In this document: in pieces, positions 50,719-63,940 of the stretch | How positions within the stretch are numbered: the first letter of the stretch is position 1 | Layout: each line of letters opens with the position of its first letter | NCBI GenBank assembly: GCA_017458005.1 | Contig: JAFTGH010000017.1 | Coordinates: 180,516-244,515, forward strand | Source of the DNA: Prevotella sp. | Lineage (GTDB): Bacteria; Bacteroidota; Bacteroidia; Bacteroidales; Bacteroidaceae | Direction: 5' to 3' | DNA length: 64,000 nt | Translations under genes and position numbers: made by a program | The notes under the pieces: generated by a model | The model's input: only the letters and a program-made list of their open reading frames with translations | What the model was told of the DNA's origin: nothing | The model's database searches: none

Positions 50719-53161
50719 ATGAAACTGCTATTTAACGTAGAATATCAGACTACTTTCGGCGAGGACCTTGTATTGAACATCCTGCCAGAAGAGGGAGCCG
50801 ACAAGACGGCAAGACACAAGATGAGCACCTTGGACGGACTACATTGGTTCTATGAACTGACCAAGGCAGCAAAGCCTGGTGGTCACATGGATTATTACTA
50901 TAGTGTAACCAAAGGGGATGAGGAGGCACGCCATGAGTGGCTCGTTGAGCCTCACCGACTGGAGTTCGCCGCTCAGAGAGCGAACCGCTATACGGTCTAT
51001 GACCACTGGCTGGACATCCCTGAGGATGCCTATATGTACTCCTCTGCTTTCACGGAATGCGTGGCAGCACGCCAACGTGAACTGAGCACGAAAACAGAGT
51101 TCTCGAAAACCGTCCGACTGAAGGTACGTGCCCCACAGTTGCGCTTAGGTGAACGTCTTGCCATCGTCGGTGAGCCAGAGACTTTAGGGGCATGGGACCC
51201 CAAGAAAGCCATAGCGATGGCGGAGCATGAATACCATGAGTGGGTGGTCAGCCTTGATGCCGACGAACTTCCCCAGAACCGTTTTGAGTTTAAGTTCATC
51301 ATCCTCAACGACAAGCAGGAGATTGCCCCCGTCTGGGAACAGGCTATGAACCGTTCTATTGAGTTGGTACCACTCAAAGCAAATGAAGTGGTGGTATACG
51401 AATTGGCACAGGCATACTTCCCCATCTATCCATGGAAAGGTGCCGGTACGGTCATCCCTATCTTCTCCCTCCGCAGTGAGGGCAGTTTCGGTGTTGGTGA
51501 CTTTGGCGACTTGAAGATGATGGTCGACTGGGCTGACAAGACCAATCAGCGTATCATCCAAGTGCTGCCCATCAACGACACCAACATGACACACACTTGG
51601 CAGGACAGTTATCCCTATAACAGTATCAGCATCTATGCCCTGCATCCACAATATACGGACTTCCGCCAGTTGCCTGAGATTAAAGACGAAACATTAAAGA
51701 TTAAATTTCAGGAACTTCAAAAGGAACTGAACGCCCTGCCACAGATTGACTACGAGCGGATGTTCTCCGCAAAACTGGACTATCTGCATGAGTTGTTCAA
51801 GCAGGAATGGGCGACCATCAAGCGTCGTGCCTCCTATAAGGAGTTCTTCGAGCAGAACAAGGAGTGGCTTGTACCTTATGCCGCCTTCTGCTACTACCGT
51901 GACAAATACGGTACCGCCGTCTTCTCCGAGTGGCCCAAGGAGGCAACCGCTACTAGTAAAGAACTAAAGGCAAACAGCCAGGTAGAGTTCTGGTATTTCG
52001 TACAATACAACCTCGACCAGCAGATGCATGCCGCCCATGAGTATGCCCGCAAGCACCGTGTCATCCTAAAAGGTGATATCCCCATCGGCATCTCCCGCGA
52101 TGGTGTGGAGGCATGGGTAGAGCCCAAATACTTCAACCTCAACGGACAGGCTGGTGCGCCACCCGATCCTTTCTCCGCAGACGGACAGAACTGGGGATTC
52201 CCCACCTATAACTGGGATGAGATGCTGAAAGACGGCTGTGCCTGGTGGGTACGTCGTTTCCGTAAGATGGCACAGTATTTCGATGCCTACCGTATCGACC
52301 ACGTCTTAGGTTTCTTCCGTATCTGGGAGATTCCTGTTCCTGAGAAGTCAGGACTGATGGGACAGTTCGCCCCAGCCCTCGGACTCAGCCGTGAGGAGAT
52401 AGAGGGCTATGGTATCTATGGCCACGATGAACTGTTTTTGGTCGACCATAAGCGCAATGACCGCTGGCATCCCCGCATCGGCATCCAGTTCAACGAGGCA
52501 TATACGAACCTCAACGATACGGAGAAATATAACTTCAACCGTCTGTACAACGACTATTTCTATCGCCGCAATAACCACTTCTGGTATCAGGAGGCGATGA
52601 AGAAACTGCCCCGAATGACACAGGCAACACGAATGCTGGTGTGTGCCGAGGACCTTGGTATGGTACCCGACTGCGTGCCCTGGGTAATGAACGAGTTGCG
52701 CATTCTCAGTCTGGAGATTCAGTCGATGCCAAAAGACGACAAGGTGCGTTTCGGACACCTGTCACGCAACCCCTACCGCTCTGTATGCACCATCTCCACC
52801 CATGACATGGCAACACTCCGCCAGTGGTGGGACGAGGACGAGGAGCGCACACAGGACTACTTCAACTCGATGCTCTATCGAGGTGGAGCAGCACCTCACC
52901 CCCTGCCCGGCTGGCTTGCCAAGGATATCGTAAGTCGCCATCTCACCTCGCCTTCTATGCTCTGTCTGCTGTCGTTGCAGGACTGGCTCTCTATTGACGA
53001 GAAACTGCGTCTGCCCGACCAGAATGCCGAGCGCATCAACATCCCAGCCAACCCACGCCACTACTGGCGTTACCGCATGCACATGACTATTGAGCAACTC
53101 ATGCAGGCTGATGATTTCAATGAGACGATCAAGACATTAATCACACAAAGTGGACGAAAAT

Positions 53162-53163
<2 letters not shown>
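50719..53163 (+). CDS. malQ: 4-alpha-glucanotransferase (GH77) with two N-terminal CBM20-like domains
   Basis: This protein has about 814 residues. Two starch-binding CBM20-like modules lie at the N terminus (MKLLFNVEYQTTFGEDLVLN; then LGERLAIVGEPETLGAWDP). The GH77 core follows: FDAYRIDHVLGFFRIWEIP with the nucleophile Asp, MLVCAEDLGMVPDCVP with the acid/base Glu, and CTISTHDMATLRQWWDED. It rearranges maltodextrins in the cytoplasm; no signal peptide is present. The start at 50719 lies after the promoter, whereas the longer frame begins upstream of it. The last codons carry the sequence that pairs with the susB signal region. ATTAAAG-type heptamers lie at 51679-51706. Confidence 0.93.
51679..51706. 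repeat. Heptamer repeat inside malQ
   Basis: ATTAAAG, ACGAAAC, ATTAAAG and ATTAAAT code for KDETLKIKF in the linker before the catalytic domain. Confidence 0.6.
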
Positions 53164-57364
<4,201 letters not shown>

Positions 57365-57375
57365 ACAAGATAGAT

Positions 57376-59247
57376 ATGACTATGAGACGAACAATAATTC
57401 TATGTTTTCTTTCGTTGCAAATAATAGTGATGAACGCCGCAGTGAAAATAGACAGGATAGACCCCACCGACTGGTTTGTGGGCATGAAGAACCCTCAGGT
57501 ACAACTGATGGTCTATGGCAAGAATATCACCGCTGTCAAGGAGGTGACCACCGACTATCCAGGTGTCCGCATCGATAGTGTGGTACGCCTCGACTCTCCT
57601 AACTACCTGTTAGTGTATCTCAACCTGCAAGGAGCACAACCAGGAACCATGACCTTGAGATTCGACAAGACGAAGGTGACTTACCAACTCAAGGCAAGAG
57701 AGAAGGCTGGTAAGGAGCGAATAGGTTTCACCAATGCCGATGTGCTCTATATGCTCATGCCCGACCGTTTCGCACAAGGTGCCGGGCATAACCCTCAGGT
57801 AAAGGGAATGCGCACCTATAAGGAGGACCGTACCAAACCCAGTCTGCGACATGGGGGCGACCTGAATGGTATCCGTGAGCATTTGGACTATTTCTGCGAA
57901 CTGGGCGTGACGGCATTGTGGCTGACACCCGTACTGGAGAACGACTCCCCTGACACGGAGAATGGTTTCTCCACCTATCATGGCTATGCTACCACCGACT
58001 ATTATAAGGTGGACCCGCGTTTCGGTACGAACGAGGATTATCGACGCTTGTGCGACGAGGCTCATGCCAAGGGGCTGAAGGTGGTGATGGATATGATTTT
58101 CAACCACTCTGGTTTTGAGCACCCATGGACAAAGGACATGCCCTCGAAAGACTGGCTGAACACGCCTGAGTGGCTGAACGAGCAACAGAAAAGCCAATAT
58201 CTGCAGACCAGTTACAAACTGACTCCCGTAAAGGATCCTTACGCCTCCAAGATAGACTTGAAGGAGACGACCGAAGGATGGTTTGTGCCCTCAATGCCTG
58301 ACCTCAATCAGCATAACCCGCACCTGATGCGCTATCTTATCCAGAACAGTATCTGGTGGATAGAGACCGTGGGTATTGACGGCATCCGCATGGACACCTA
58401 TCCCTATGCTTACGCTGATGCGATGGCACAGTGGATGAAAGAACTCGACGAGGAGTATCCGAACTTCAACACCGTGGGTGAGACATGGGTCACGGAGCCT
58501 GCCTATACCGCCGCATGGCAGAAAGACAGTAAACTGTCGAAAGAGAACAGTTACCTGAAGACGGTCATGGACTTCTCTTTCTTCGACAAACTGAATCAGG
58601 CGAAGAACGAGGAGACGGATGCTTGGTGGGAGGGACTCAACCGCCTATATGGCTCTTTCGTCTACGACTACCTATATCCTAACCCCTCATCTGTCATGGC
58701 ATTCATTGACAACCATGACACTGATCGCTTCCTGGGCAACGGACGTGACACACTCGCCCTCAAACAGGCACTCACCCTGTTGCTGACCGTAAAGCGTATT
58801 CCTCAATTATATTATGGTACGGAGATCCTCATGAACGGAACCAAGGAGGTGACCGACGGTAATGTGCGCAAGGACTTCCCAGGTGGATTCCCTGGCGATC
58901 AGCATAACGCCTTCACCCAGGAGGGACGCACCAAGGCAGAGCAGGACATGTTCCGATGGACGAGCCGACTGCTACATTGGCGACAGGGTAACAATGTGAT
59001 CATCAAAGGCAGTCAGACGCAGTTCATTCCCTATCAGGGCATCTACGTCATCGCCCGCCAGTATCAGGGAAAGACTGCGCTCACCATCCTCAACGGTACG
59101 AGCAAGTCCGCTACCATGGATGTGAAGCGCTACGCTGAGGTCATTGGCGACACCCAACGAGCCAAGGACGTACTGACAGGACGCTATTACGACCTGTCGA
59201 AAGACCTGCAGTTACGTCCCCGCCAATCGCTGATTTTAGAATTTTAA
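57376..59247 (+). CDS. susA: Periplasmic neopullulanase/cyclomaltodextrinase-like GH13 (SusA-like)
   Basis: This 623-residue enzyme has a signal peptide (ILCFLSLQIIVMNAA) and an N-terminal cyclomaltodextrinase-type beta domain (IDRIDPTDWFVGMKNPQVQL). The GH13 regions are MDMIFNHSG, GIDGIRMDTYPYAYADA (nucleophile), NTVGETWVTEP (acid/base) and AFIDNHDTDRFLGNG. It cuts periplasmic maltooligosaccharides, pullulan and cyclodextrins, as SusA does. It is the last gene of the plus-strand operon; an A/T-rich 8-bp dyad (59242-59249/59259-59266) overlaps the stop codon but has no T-tract. Confidence 0.9.
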   Translation: MTMRRTIILCFLSLQIIVMNAAVKIDRIDPTDWFVGMKNPQVQLMVYGKNITAVKEVTTDYPGVRIDSVVRLDSPNYLLVYLNLQGAQPGTMTLRFDKTKVTYQLKAREKAGKERIGFTNADVLYMLMPDRFAQGAGHNPQVKGMRTYKEDRTKPSLRHGGDLNGIREHLDYFCELGVTALWLTPVLENDSPDTENGFSTYHGYATTDYYKVDPRFGTNEDYRRLCDEAHAKGLKVVMDMIFNHSGFEHPWTKDMPSKDWLNTPEWLNEQQKSQYLQTSYKLTPVKDPYASKIDLKETTEGWFVPSMPDLNQHNPHLMRYLIQNSIWWIETVGIDGIRMDTYPYAYADAMAQWMKELDEEYPNFNTVGETWVTEPAYTAAWQKDSKLSKENSYLKTVMDFSFFDKLNQAKNEETDAWWEGLNRLYGSFVYDYLYPNPSSVMAFIDNHDTDRFLGNGRDTLALKQALTLLLTVKRIPQLYYGTEILMNGTKEVTDGNVRKDFPGGFPGDQHNAFTQEGRTKAEQDMFRWTSRLLHWRQGNNVIIKGSQTQFIPYQGIYVIARQYQGKTALTILNGTSKSATMDVKRYAEVIGDTQRAKDVLTGRYYDLSKDLQLRPRQSLILEF

Positions 59248-59302
59248 GTATTAATCAAACTTAAAACGTATGATAAAAAGGTAGCAGTTACAAAAAAATT
59301 GC

Positions 59303-59310
59303 TACCTTTG
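59303..59310 (+). promoter_or_regulatory. -7 element of the KduD-like gene
   Basis: TACCTTTG ending 34 nt before the ATG at 59345, so the gene is separate from the starch operon. Confidence 0.65.
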
Positions 59311-59344
59311 CATTTAATATCATTTTACTTAAAAATAAACTAGT

Positions 59345-60145
59345 ATGGCAAATCTATTTTCATTAGAAGGCAAGAATGCCTGGATTACAGGTGCTTCCTA
59401 TGGTATCGGCTTCAACATTGCCAAGGCTTTTGTTGCAGCAGGTATCAAGAACATCATCTTTAACGACATCAACGAGGCTGCCCTGGAGCGTGGTCTCAAC
59501 AACTACAAAGAGGCTGGCATCACCAACGTTCATGGCTATGTCTGCGACGTGACGAAAGAGGACGACGTGAAGGCTCTCGTGGAGAAGATCCACGCAGAGG
59601 TAGGACAGATTGACATCCTCGTCAACAATGCAGGTATCATCAAGCGTATCCCGATGCACGAGATGAAGCGCGCCGAGTTCCAGCAGGTCATCGATGTTGA
59701 CCTCGTGGCTCCTTATATTGTGTCATCTGCCGTCATCCCTGAGATGATGGAGCGTCGTGAGGGTAAGATCATCAATATCTGCTCCATGATGTCAGAGTTA
59801 GGTCGCGAGACTGTCAGTGCCTATGCCGCCGCCAAGGGTGGTCTGAAGATGCTGACCCGTAACATCTGCTCTGAGTATGGTGAGTATAACATCCAGTGTA
59901 ACGGTATCGGTCCGGGCTATATCGCTACTCCGCAGACCGCTCCTCTTCGTGAGCGTCAGCCAGACGGCAGCCGTCACCCGTTCGACTCCTTCATCTGTGC
60001 CAAGACTCCCGCAGGTCGCTGGCTGGAGCCCGAGGAACTGGGTGGTCCCGCCGTGTTCCTTGCCTCTCATGCCTCTGACGCCGTCAATGGTCACGTATTG
60101 TATGTGGATGGCGGTATCCTCGCATATATTGGCAAACAGCCCTGA
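59345..60145 (+). CDS. Short-chain dehydrogenase, gluconate 5-dehydrogenase/KduD type
   Basis: This 266-residue NAD(P)-dependent SDR enzyme has a classical core: ITGASYGIGFNIAKAF (TGxxxGxG), LVNNAGIIKRIPMHEMK (NNAG with the KduD-like KRIP), catalytic Ser in NICSMMSELG and Tyr-x3-Lys in AYAAAKGGLKML. In Bacteroidetes close relatives are named gluconate 5-dehydrogenase or 2-deoxy-D-gluconate 3-dehydrogenase in uronate breakdown. No kduI or uronate genes lie within the window, so the substrate is inferred. It has its own promoter and terminator. Confidence 0.85.
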   Translation: MANLFSLEGKNAWITGASYGIGFNIAKAFVAAGIKNIIFNDINEAALERGLNNYKEAGITNVHGYVCDVTKEDDVKALVEKIHAEVGQIDILVNNAGIIKRIPMHEMKRAEFQQVIDVDLVAPYIVSSAVIPEMMERREGKIINICSMMSELGRETVSAYAAAKGGLKMLTRNICSEYGEYNIQCNGIGPGYIATPQTAPLRERQPDGSRHPFDSFICAKTPAGRWLEPEELGGPAVFLASHASDAVNGHVLYVDGGILAYIGKQP

Positions 60146-60170
60146 TCTTTCAAGACAAGTTATCATCATA

Positions 60171-60200
60171 AGAGGCTTCCCCAAAAGGAAGCCTCTCTTT
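60171..60200 (+). terminator. Terminator of the KduD-like gene
   Basis: A perfect 10-bp stem AGAGGCTTCC/GGAAGCCTCT with a CCAAAA loop, followed by CTTTG, 25 nt past the stop. Confidence 0.75.
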
Positions 60201-60509
60201 GTAACCCTATGCTTTAACGTGAGTTCGATGAATATTGTTTTCATGTGTCAAGACGTTTTCCGTCACTAAAGCCTCCAATAGTAAAGACAAAGGTCTCCCA
60301 TCCTTGACACGAGAGCCTCCCATCAGCCATCGGAGATGGTCCGTTCCTCTATCGGAGGCATGATAATCTTGTGATGGAGGCTTACTAACATGTGATGGAA
60401 GACATCAAAAACAAAGAACGATGATGTTCTGAACACGATGCAAAGGTATACAAAAGACTTTTTCTATGCAAGGGGGTAGCGACTCCATCTTCCTAAAAAC
60501 CGCATTCTA
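60201..60509. other. Intergenic region with degenerate GCCTCC-type repeats
   Basis: Between about 60262 and 60410 the elements GCCTCCAAT, GTCTCCCAT, GCCTCCCAT and, inverted, GATGGAGGC and GATGGAAGAC recur at roughly 20-40 nt intervals. The region then holds a minus-strand TACCTTTG box (CAAAGGTA near 60442-60449) with no gene behind it. I see no RNA gene or ORF here. Confidence 0.5.
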
Positions 60510-60650
60510 ATGTCTCCCATCATTACAAATTTAACAAAAATTAGCCAAAAATGCCATAACATTCGTGTTGGTCTTTCTGAACAGGCTCAGATGGTAAGTG
60601 ACAAGATACTTGCCGCCAAGAATGCAAAGAAAAAGAAGGTTGACAAGTAG
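60510..60650 (+). CDS. Possible small Lys-rich protein (46 residues) or gene remnant
   Basis: An uninterrupted frame from an ATG runs through HNIRVGLSEQAQMVSDKILA and ends in a lysine-rich tail (AKNAKKKKVDK). The composition (amphipathic helix plus basic tail) looks coding rather than random, but there is no promoter box directly upstream and I do not recognise the family. It could be the C-terminal remnant of a longer gene lost from this site. Confidence 0.35.
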   Translation: MSPIITNLTKISQKCHNIRVGLSEQAQMVSDKILAAKNAKKKKVDK

Positions 60651-60774
60651 AAATTCGTTAAGGCGATTTCAACTTTCAACCAGTCAAATAATAAAAACAT
60701 GCACGAAAAACAACTTTTTCCACGTAAAAACGCAAGAAAAAGTTGGATTTCGTGCGGTTTTTGAAAATTAGTTG

Positions 60775-60782
60775 TACCTTTG
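60775..60782 (+). promoter_or_regulatory. -7 element of the DUF234-type ATPase gene
   Basis: TACCTTTG ending 25 nt before the ATG at 60808. Confidence 0.65.
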
Positions 60783-60807
60783 CACCAATTATAAGTGATG
60801 ATTACTT

Positions 60808-62289
60808 ATGGAAAGTCGCAAGATTATAGGTAGAGATAGTGAAATGGCAGAGTTACAACGATGCTTGGACTCCGATCGTTCAGAACTTGTCATTGTTTAT
60901 GGAAGACGACGTGTTGGTAAAACGTTCCTGATAGACCAATTCTTCAATGAGACGTATGACTTCACCTTCGTCGGTGGTCACAAACTATCACAGCGCATCC
61001 AACTTCGAAATTTTGCCAAGGCATTGAAGAAGGCAATGAAGGAGCGAACCATGCGTAAGTTCGACGACTGGTTTGATGCATTTGACACACTGGAGGAATA
61101 TCTAGAATCTTTATCATCAGCGAGGAAGAAAGTGGTGTTTATCGATGAAATGCCTTGGATAGACTCACTGCGTTCCAACTTCACAGAAGCATTTGAAAAC
61201 TTCTGGAATGGGTGGGCGGCACGTCGTACAGACATTATGTTCATTGCCAGCGGCTCAGCCACGTCATGGATGATTGACAATCTTGTGGAGAATCAGGGAG
61301 GACTTCATGCCCGTATAACCAGCCAGATATACCTTCGCCCATTTACTTTGAATGAGACCGAGCAGTATCTACAAGGACGTGGATGCTTGTGGGACAGATT
61401 CCAAATAGCACAATGCTATATGTTTTTTGGCGGAGTCCCTTTCTACTTGAGTCTTTTGGACACTAAAGACAGTCTTGCACAGAATGTTGACAGACTCTGC
61501 TTTGCACGTGGTGGAGCACTTAGACTGGAGTTCGATGAACTATACAATGCTTTGTTCACCAATGCCGATAAGTACGTAGATATTGTACGCTTGTTAGCAG
61601 AGCGACGTAGCGGCATGACAAGTAGTGAGATTGCGAAAACGACCTCAATAGACGGGAAGCGACTTGCAAAGATGCTCAATAATCTTGAGCGTTGCGACTT
61701 CATCATGAAGTTCAGATACTATGGAAAGAAAAGCAAAGATGTCATTTATAAACTGACGGACTTCTATACTTTATTTTATATCAAGTACATTGAGATATAT
61801 AAAGATTCATACGATGAACAGTGGTGGCAACATCATCTGGCTTCTCATAGTGTGGAGTCGTGGCAGGGATTGACATTTGAGCTTTTGTGCCTCATGCATA
61901 TTCGCCAAATTCGTCAGGCACTTAACATTGGTGGTGTTGCCACAGAGGTTTCTGCATGGTTCGATAAGTCGGATAAGGGAGGGACCTACGATGTTGATAA
62001 CATCGTGGGAGGGCACCAGAAAGCAGTTCGAGGCTCGCAGATAGACCTCATTATAGAGCGGGCTGACAGAATAATCCATCTTTGTGAAATGAAATTTAGC
62101 CAAGGAGAATACAGGATTACGGCCGATTATGAGGAGAAACTTCGTAACAGAATGGCACTATTTAAAGAAAAGACTAAGAATAAGCAGACGTTAGTACATA
62201 CCTTCGTTACAACCTTTGGTGTGGCTAATGGAAAACATTCGAGCCTGGTTCATAGCGAAGTTACTTTGGATGGGCTATTTATCGTATAA
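60808..62289 (+). CDS. AAA+ ATPase with C-terminal DUF234 nuclease-like domain
   Basis: This 493-residue protein belongs to the archaeal-type ATPase group found in many Bacteroidetes. Walker A is IVYGRRRVGKTFLIDQFF near residue 30, Walker B is KKVVFIDEMPWID, and sensor-type IMFIASGSATSWM follows. A winged-helix stretch (SSEIAKTTSIDGKRLAKMLN) leads to a C-terminal DUF234 domain with the PD-(D/E)xK-like GSQIDLIIERADRIIHLCEMK. Such proteins occur in mobile and defence-rich regions; their action is unknown. The next gene starts only two bases after its stop. Confidence 0.87.
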   Translation: MESRKIIGRDSEMAELQRCLDSDRSELVIVYGRRRVGKTFLIDQFFNETYDFTFVGGHKLSQRIQLRNFAKALKKAMKERTMRKFDDWFDAFDTLEEYLESLSSARKKVVFIDEMPWIDSLRSNFTEAFENFWNGWAARRTDIMFIASGSATSWMIDNLVENQGGLHARITSQIYLRPFTLNETEQYLQGRGCLWDRFQIAQCYMFFGGVPFYLSLLDTKDSLAQNVDRLCFARGGALRLEFDELYNALFTNADKYVDIVRLLAERRSGMTSSEIAKTTSIDGKRLAKMLNNLERCDFIMKFRYYGKKSKDVIYKLTDFYTLFYIKYIEIYKDSYDEQWWQHHLASHSVESWQGLTFELLCLMHIRQIRQALNIGGVATEVSAWFDKSDKGGTYDVDNIVGGHQKAVRGSQIDLIIERADRIIHLCEMKFSQGEYRITADYEEKLRNRMALFKEKTKNKQTLVHTFVTTFGVANGKHSSLVHSEVTLDGLFIV

Positions 62290-62291
62290 GA

Positions 62292-62570
62292 ATGGATCTG
62301 CAGAATTATCACGACTGGATAGTTGAGCGTCAACGACTTCTTGAGCGTATCAAGGAGTTGGAAACCGAGAATGTCGAACTAAAGAGACGGCTTGGCAAAG
62401 ATGTCACGCCTGTAGCACTGGAACCAACTGCTATGCAAACTCTTTCGCTTCAAGAAAAAGTGGACTTGTTTCGAAGTCTATTCAAGGGGCGCAAGAATGT
62501 GTTTGCCAGGAGATGGTATAGCAAAGCGAGCGGAAAGGGTGGTTATCAGCCTGTATGTCAGAACGAATGA
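62292..62570 (+). pseudogene. N-terminal fragment of a TOTE-type archaeo-eukaryotic primase protein
   Basis: These 92 residues begin with a coiled coil (RQRLLERIKELETENVELKR) and continue into LSLQEKVDLFRSLFKGRKNV and FARRWYSKASGKGGYQP, the opening of the primase domain of TOTE conflict-system proteins, which are normally many hundred residues long and carry a helicase. The frame stops right after VCQNE, where family members continue with Trp. Sequence then becomes ThiF-like, so a deletion or recombination has fused two genes here. The domain name rests on my memory of the family. Confidence 0.6.
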
Positions 62571-63253
62571 GAGGAAAGAAAGTGGCCATTGTCGGAGTTG
62601 GTGGAACAGGTTCGTATCTGCTTGATCACCTCGCCAAGACATGTGTCGACCAAATCCATCTATACGATGATGATGATTTCAACACACATAATGCCTATCG
62701 TGCTCCAGGAGTACCAACAAGGGAAGAATTGAATGAGCTAATGAGTAAAGTGGACTATTATTATCGTCGCTATTCGGGTTTCCACAAAGGTATTGTTCCT
62801 CACAAAGTCAGAGTTAAACCAGATAATTTCTCTGAATTGGATGATATGGACATGGTATTCATCTGTGTTGACAGCGTTAGTGCAAGAAATCAGATTGCCG
62901 GATACTTGATGGAAAAGGGGAAGCCGTTTATTGATTCTGGAATGGGACTCGAAAAAGCCAATGATTAACTTGTTGGACAAGTAAGGGTAACCACGGGATT
63001 GCTTAGTCACTATCTTCACATTAAAGAGGCATTTGGGGATTCTACAATAGATGACGATATCTACGCAAGCAACATACAGTTATCTGAATTGAACTGTCTT
63101 GCCGCAAACCTCATGCTCATTAAATGGAAAAGATTGATAGGCATATATATCGACCAAGCCGAGCACGATTTCAATAGCGTTTACTCCATTGGAAGTAACA
63201 AGGTACTTCAGACACAATATGAGGACGACACAATTCCAACCGACCTTCGTTAA
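62555..63253 (+). pseudogene. ThiF/E1-like adenylyltransferase, N-truncated and interrupted by a stop codon
   Basis: From 62570 the frame reads GKKVAIVGVGGTGSYLLDHL, a ThiF/E1 nucleotide loop, then IHLYDDDDFNTHNAYRAPG and MVFICVDSVSARNQIAGYL with FIDSGMG, as in E1 proteins of bacterial ubiquitin-like operons. An in-frame TAA at 62966-62968 interrupts it; the same frame resumes directly with LVGQVRVTTGLLSHYLHIKE and continues to ALNSL-like helical end and 63253. A single nonsense change is the simplest cause. The N-terminal E2-like (DUF6791-type) half usual in relatives is missing, replaced by the primase fragment. Confidence 0.7.
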
Positions 63254-63557
63254 GTACATTCCTGAAAAACTGGAAAAGGGTAAACTCTATATTTCTATGG
63301 AGTATGCAACGGCATCACACCTCTGCGCCTGCGGATGTGGAGAGAAAGTTGTTACACCCATTTCTCCAGATTTCTGGCAATTGTATTACAACGGCAAGGA
63401 AATTTCGCTTACCCCATCAATTGGGAACTACGAAATCCCCTGCCAGTCACACTATTTCATAAGAAGCAATAGGGTTGAATGGTGCTTGCCTTTTCATTCC
63501 AAAAAGAAAAGGAAAAAGAAGAAATGGCAGAACCTGTGTTTTTGGAAATTACTTTGA
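63219..63557 (+). CDS. DUF6527-family protein, small Cys-rich partner of ThiF operons
   Basis: About 112 residues with FVKYIPEKLEKGKLYISMEY at the start, the metal-binding-like HLCACGCGEKVVTPISPDFW, and SIGNYEIPCQSHYFIRSNRV with VEW. These are the blocks of DUF6527, which I know as a companion of E2/E1 (ThiF) genes in bacterial ubiquitin-like systems; its activity is not known. I use the ATG at 63219; it overlaps the ThiF frame by 35 nt. The Lys/Arg-rich tail (KKKRKKKKW) ends just before a terminator. The gene itself looks intact, though its partner is broken. Confidence 0.65.
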   Translation: MRTTQFQPTFVKYIPEKLEKGKLYISMEYATASHLCACGCGEKVVTPISPDFWQLYYNGKEISLTPSIGNYEIPCQSHYFIRSNRVEWCLPFHSKKKRKKKKWQNLCFWKLL

Positions 63558-63563
63558 TTTTTG

Positions 63564-63607
63564 GTTTGAGGCAGGATATATACCTTCTGCCTCAAACTAT
63601 TTTTTTA
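63564..63607 (+). terminator. Terminator after the DUF6527 gene
   Basis: An 11-bp perfect stem GTTTGAGGCAG/CTGCCTCAAAC with a 12-nt loop, followed by TATTTTTTT, just after the DUF6527 stop. Confidence 0.9.
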
Positions 63608-63798
63608 AAGGGCATGCAAATACAATGTTGCCCGTTGAAATCCCATAGATGTTTTCAACTTGTCAACGTTAGAATTTGACAACGGACATTTTTCTATTCT
63701 TTGCAGAATTATAGGGGCAGGATTCTGCAAGAGAGTGGCTACAATATAAATGAGACGAAAGAATTGGCTACAAATTTGAAATGTGTATTAAAACAAAG
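63608..63798. other. Intergenic stretch without recognisable gene
   Basis: No ORF with coding character, no -7 consensus box and no RNA gene were recognised. TGGCTACAA occurs twice about 38 nt apart (near 63736 and 63771), which may be debris of a mobile element, but nothing more can be supported. Confidence 0.3.
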
Positions 63799-63825
63799 AA
63801 GGAGTTAGATAAAATCTAACTCCTT
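63799..63825 (-). terminator. Perfect hairpin, probable minus-strand terminator
   Basis: AAGGAGTTAGAT and ATCTAACTCCTT form a 12-bp perfect stem with a three-base loop. On the minus strand it is followed by CTTTGTTTTAAT, and it lies 13 nt after the stop codon of the minus-strand gene tail at 63839-63940. Confidence 0.6.
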
Positions 63826-63838
63826 GCTCCTCAATTGT

Positions 63839-63940
63839 TTACTGATACTTGTCAGATTTGCGCTTCAGGATGGGCTTGAACGTGAGAGGTTGAAATCTTT
63901 GGAAATCGAATGAAATTATTAGTAATTGATAATCAGTATG
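63839..63940 (-). pseudogene. Possible 3' remnant of a minus-strand gene
   Basis: An open minus-strand frame of 33 codons without start codon ends in FKPILKRKSDKYQ followed by TAA and a terminator-like hairpin. It is closed upstream by a TAA. The position of the hairpin and the basic tail make it look like the end of a lost gene; I cannot name the family. Confidence 0.3.

Noticed and set aside
60442-60449. A minus-strand promoter in the KduD-ATPase gap
   Set aside because: The TACCTTTG match stands alone; downstream on the minus strand lie only repeats and the terminator of the KduD-like gene.
63479-63679. A 66-residue frame after DUF6527
   Set aside because: It overlaps the DUF6527 end and runs through the terminator hairpin, so it is not a likely gene.
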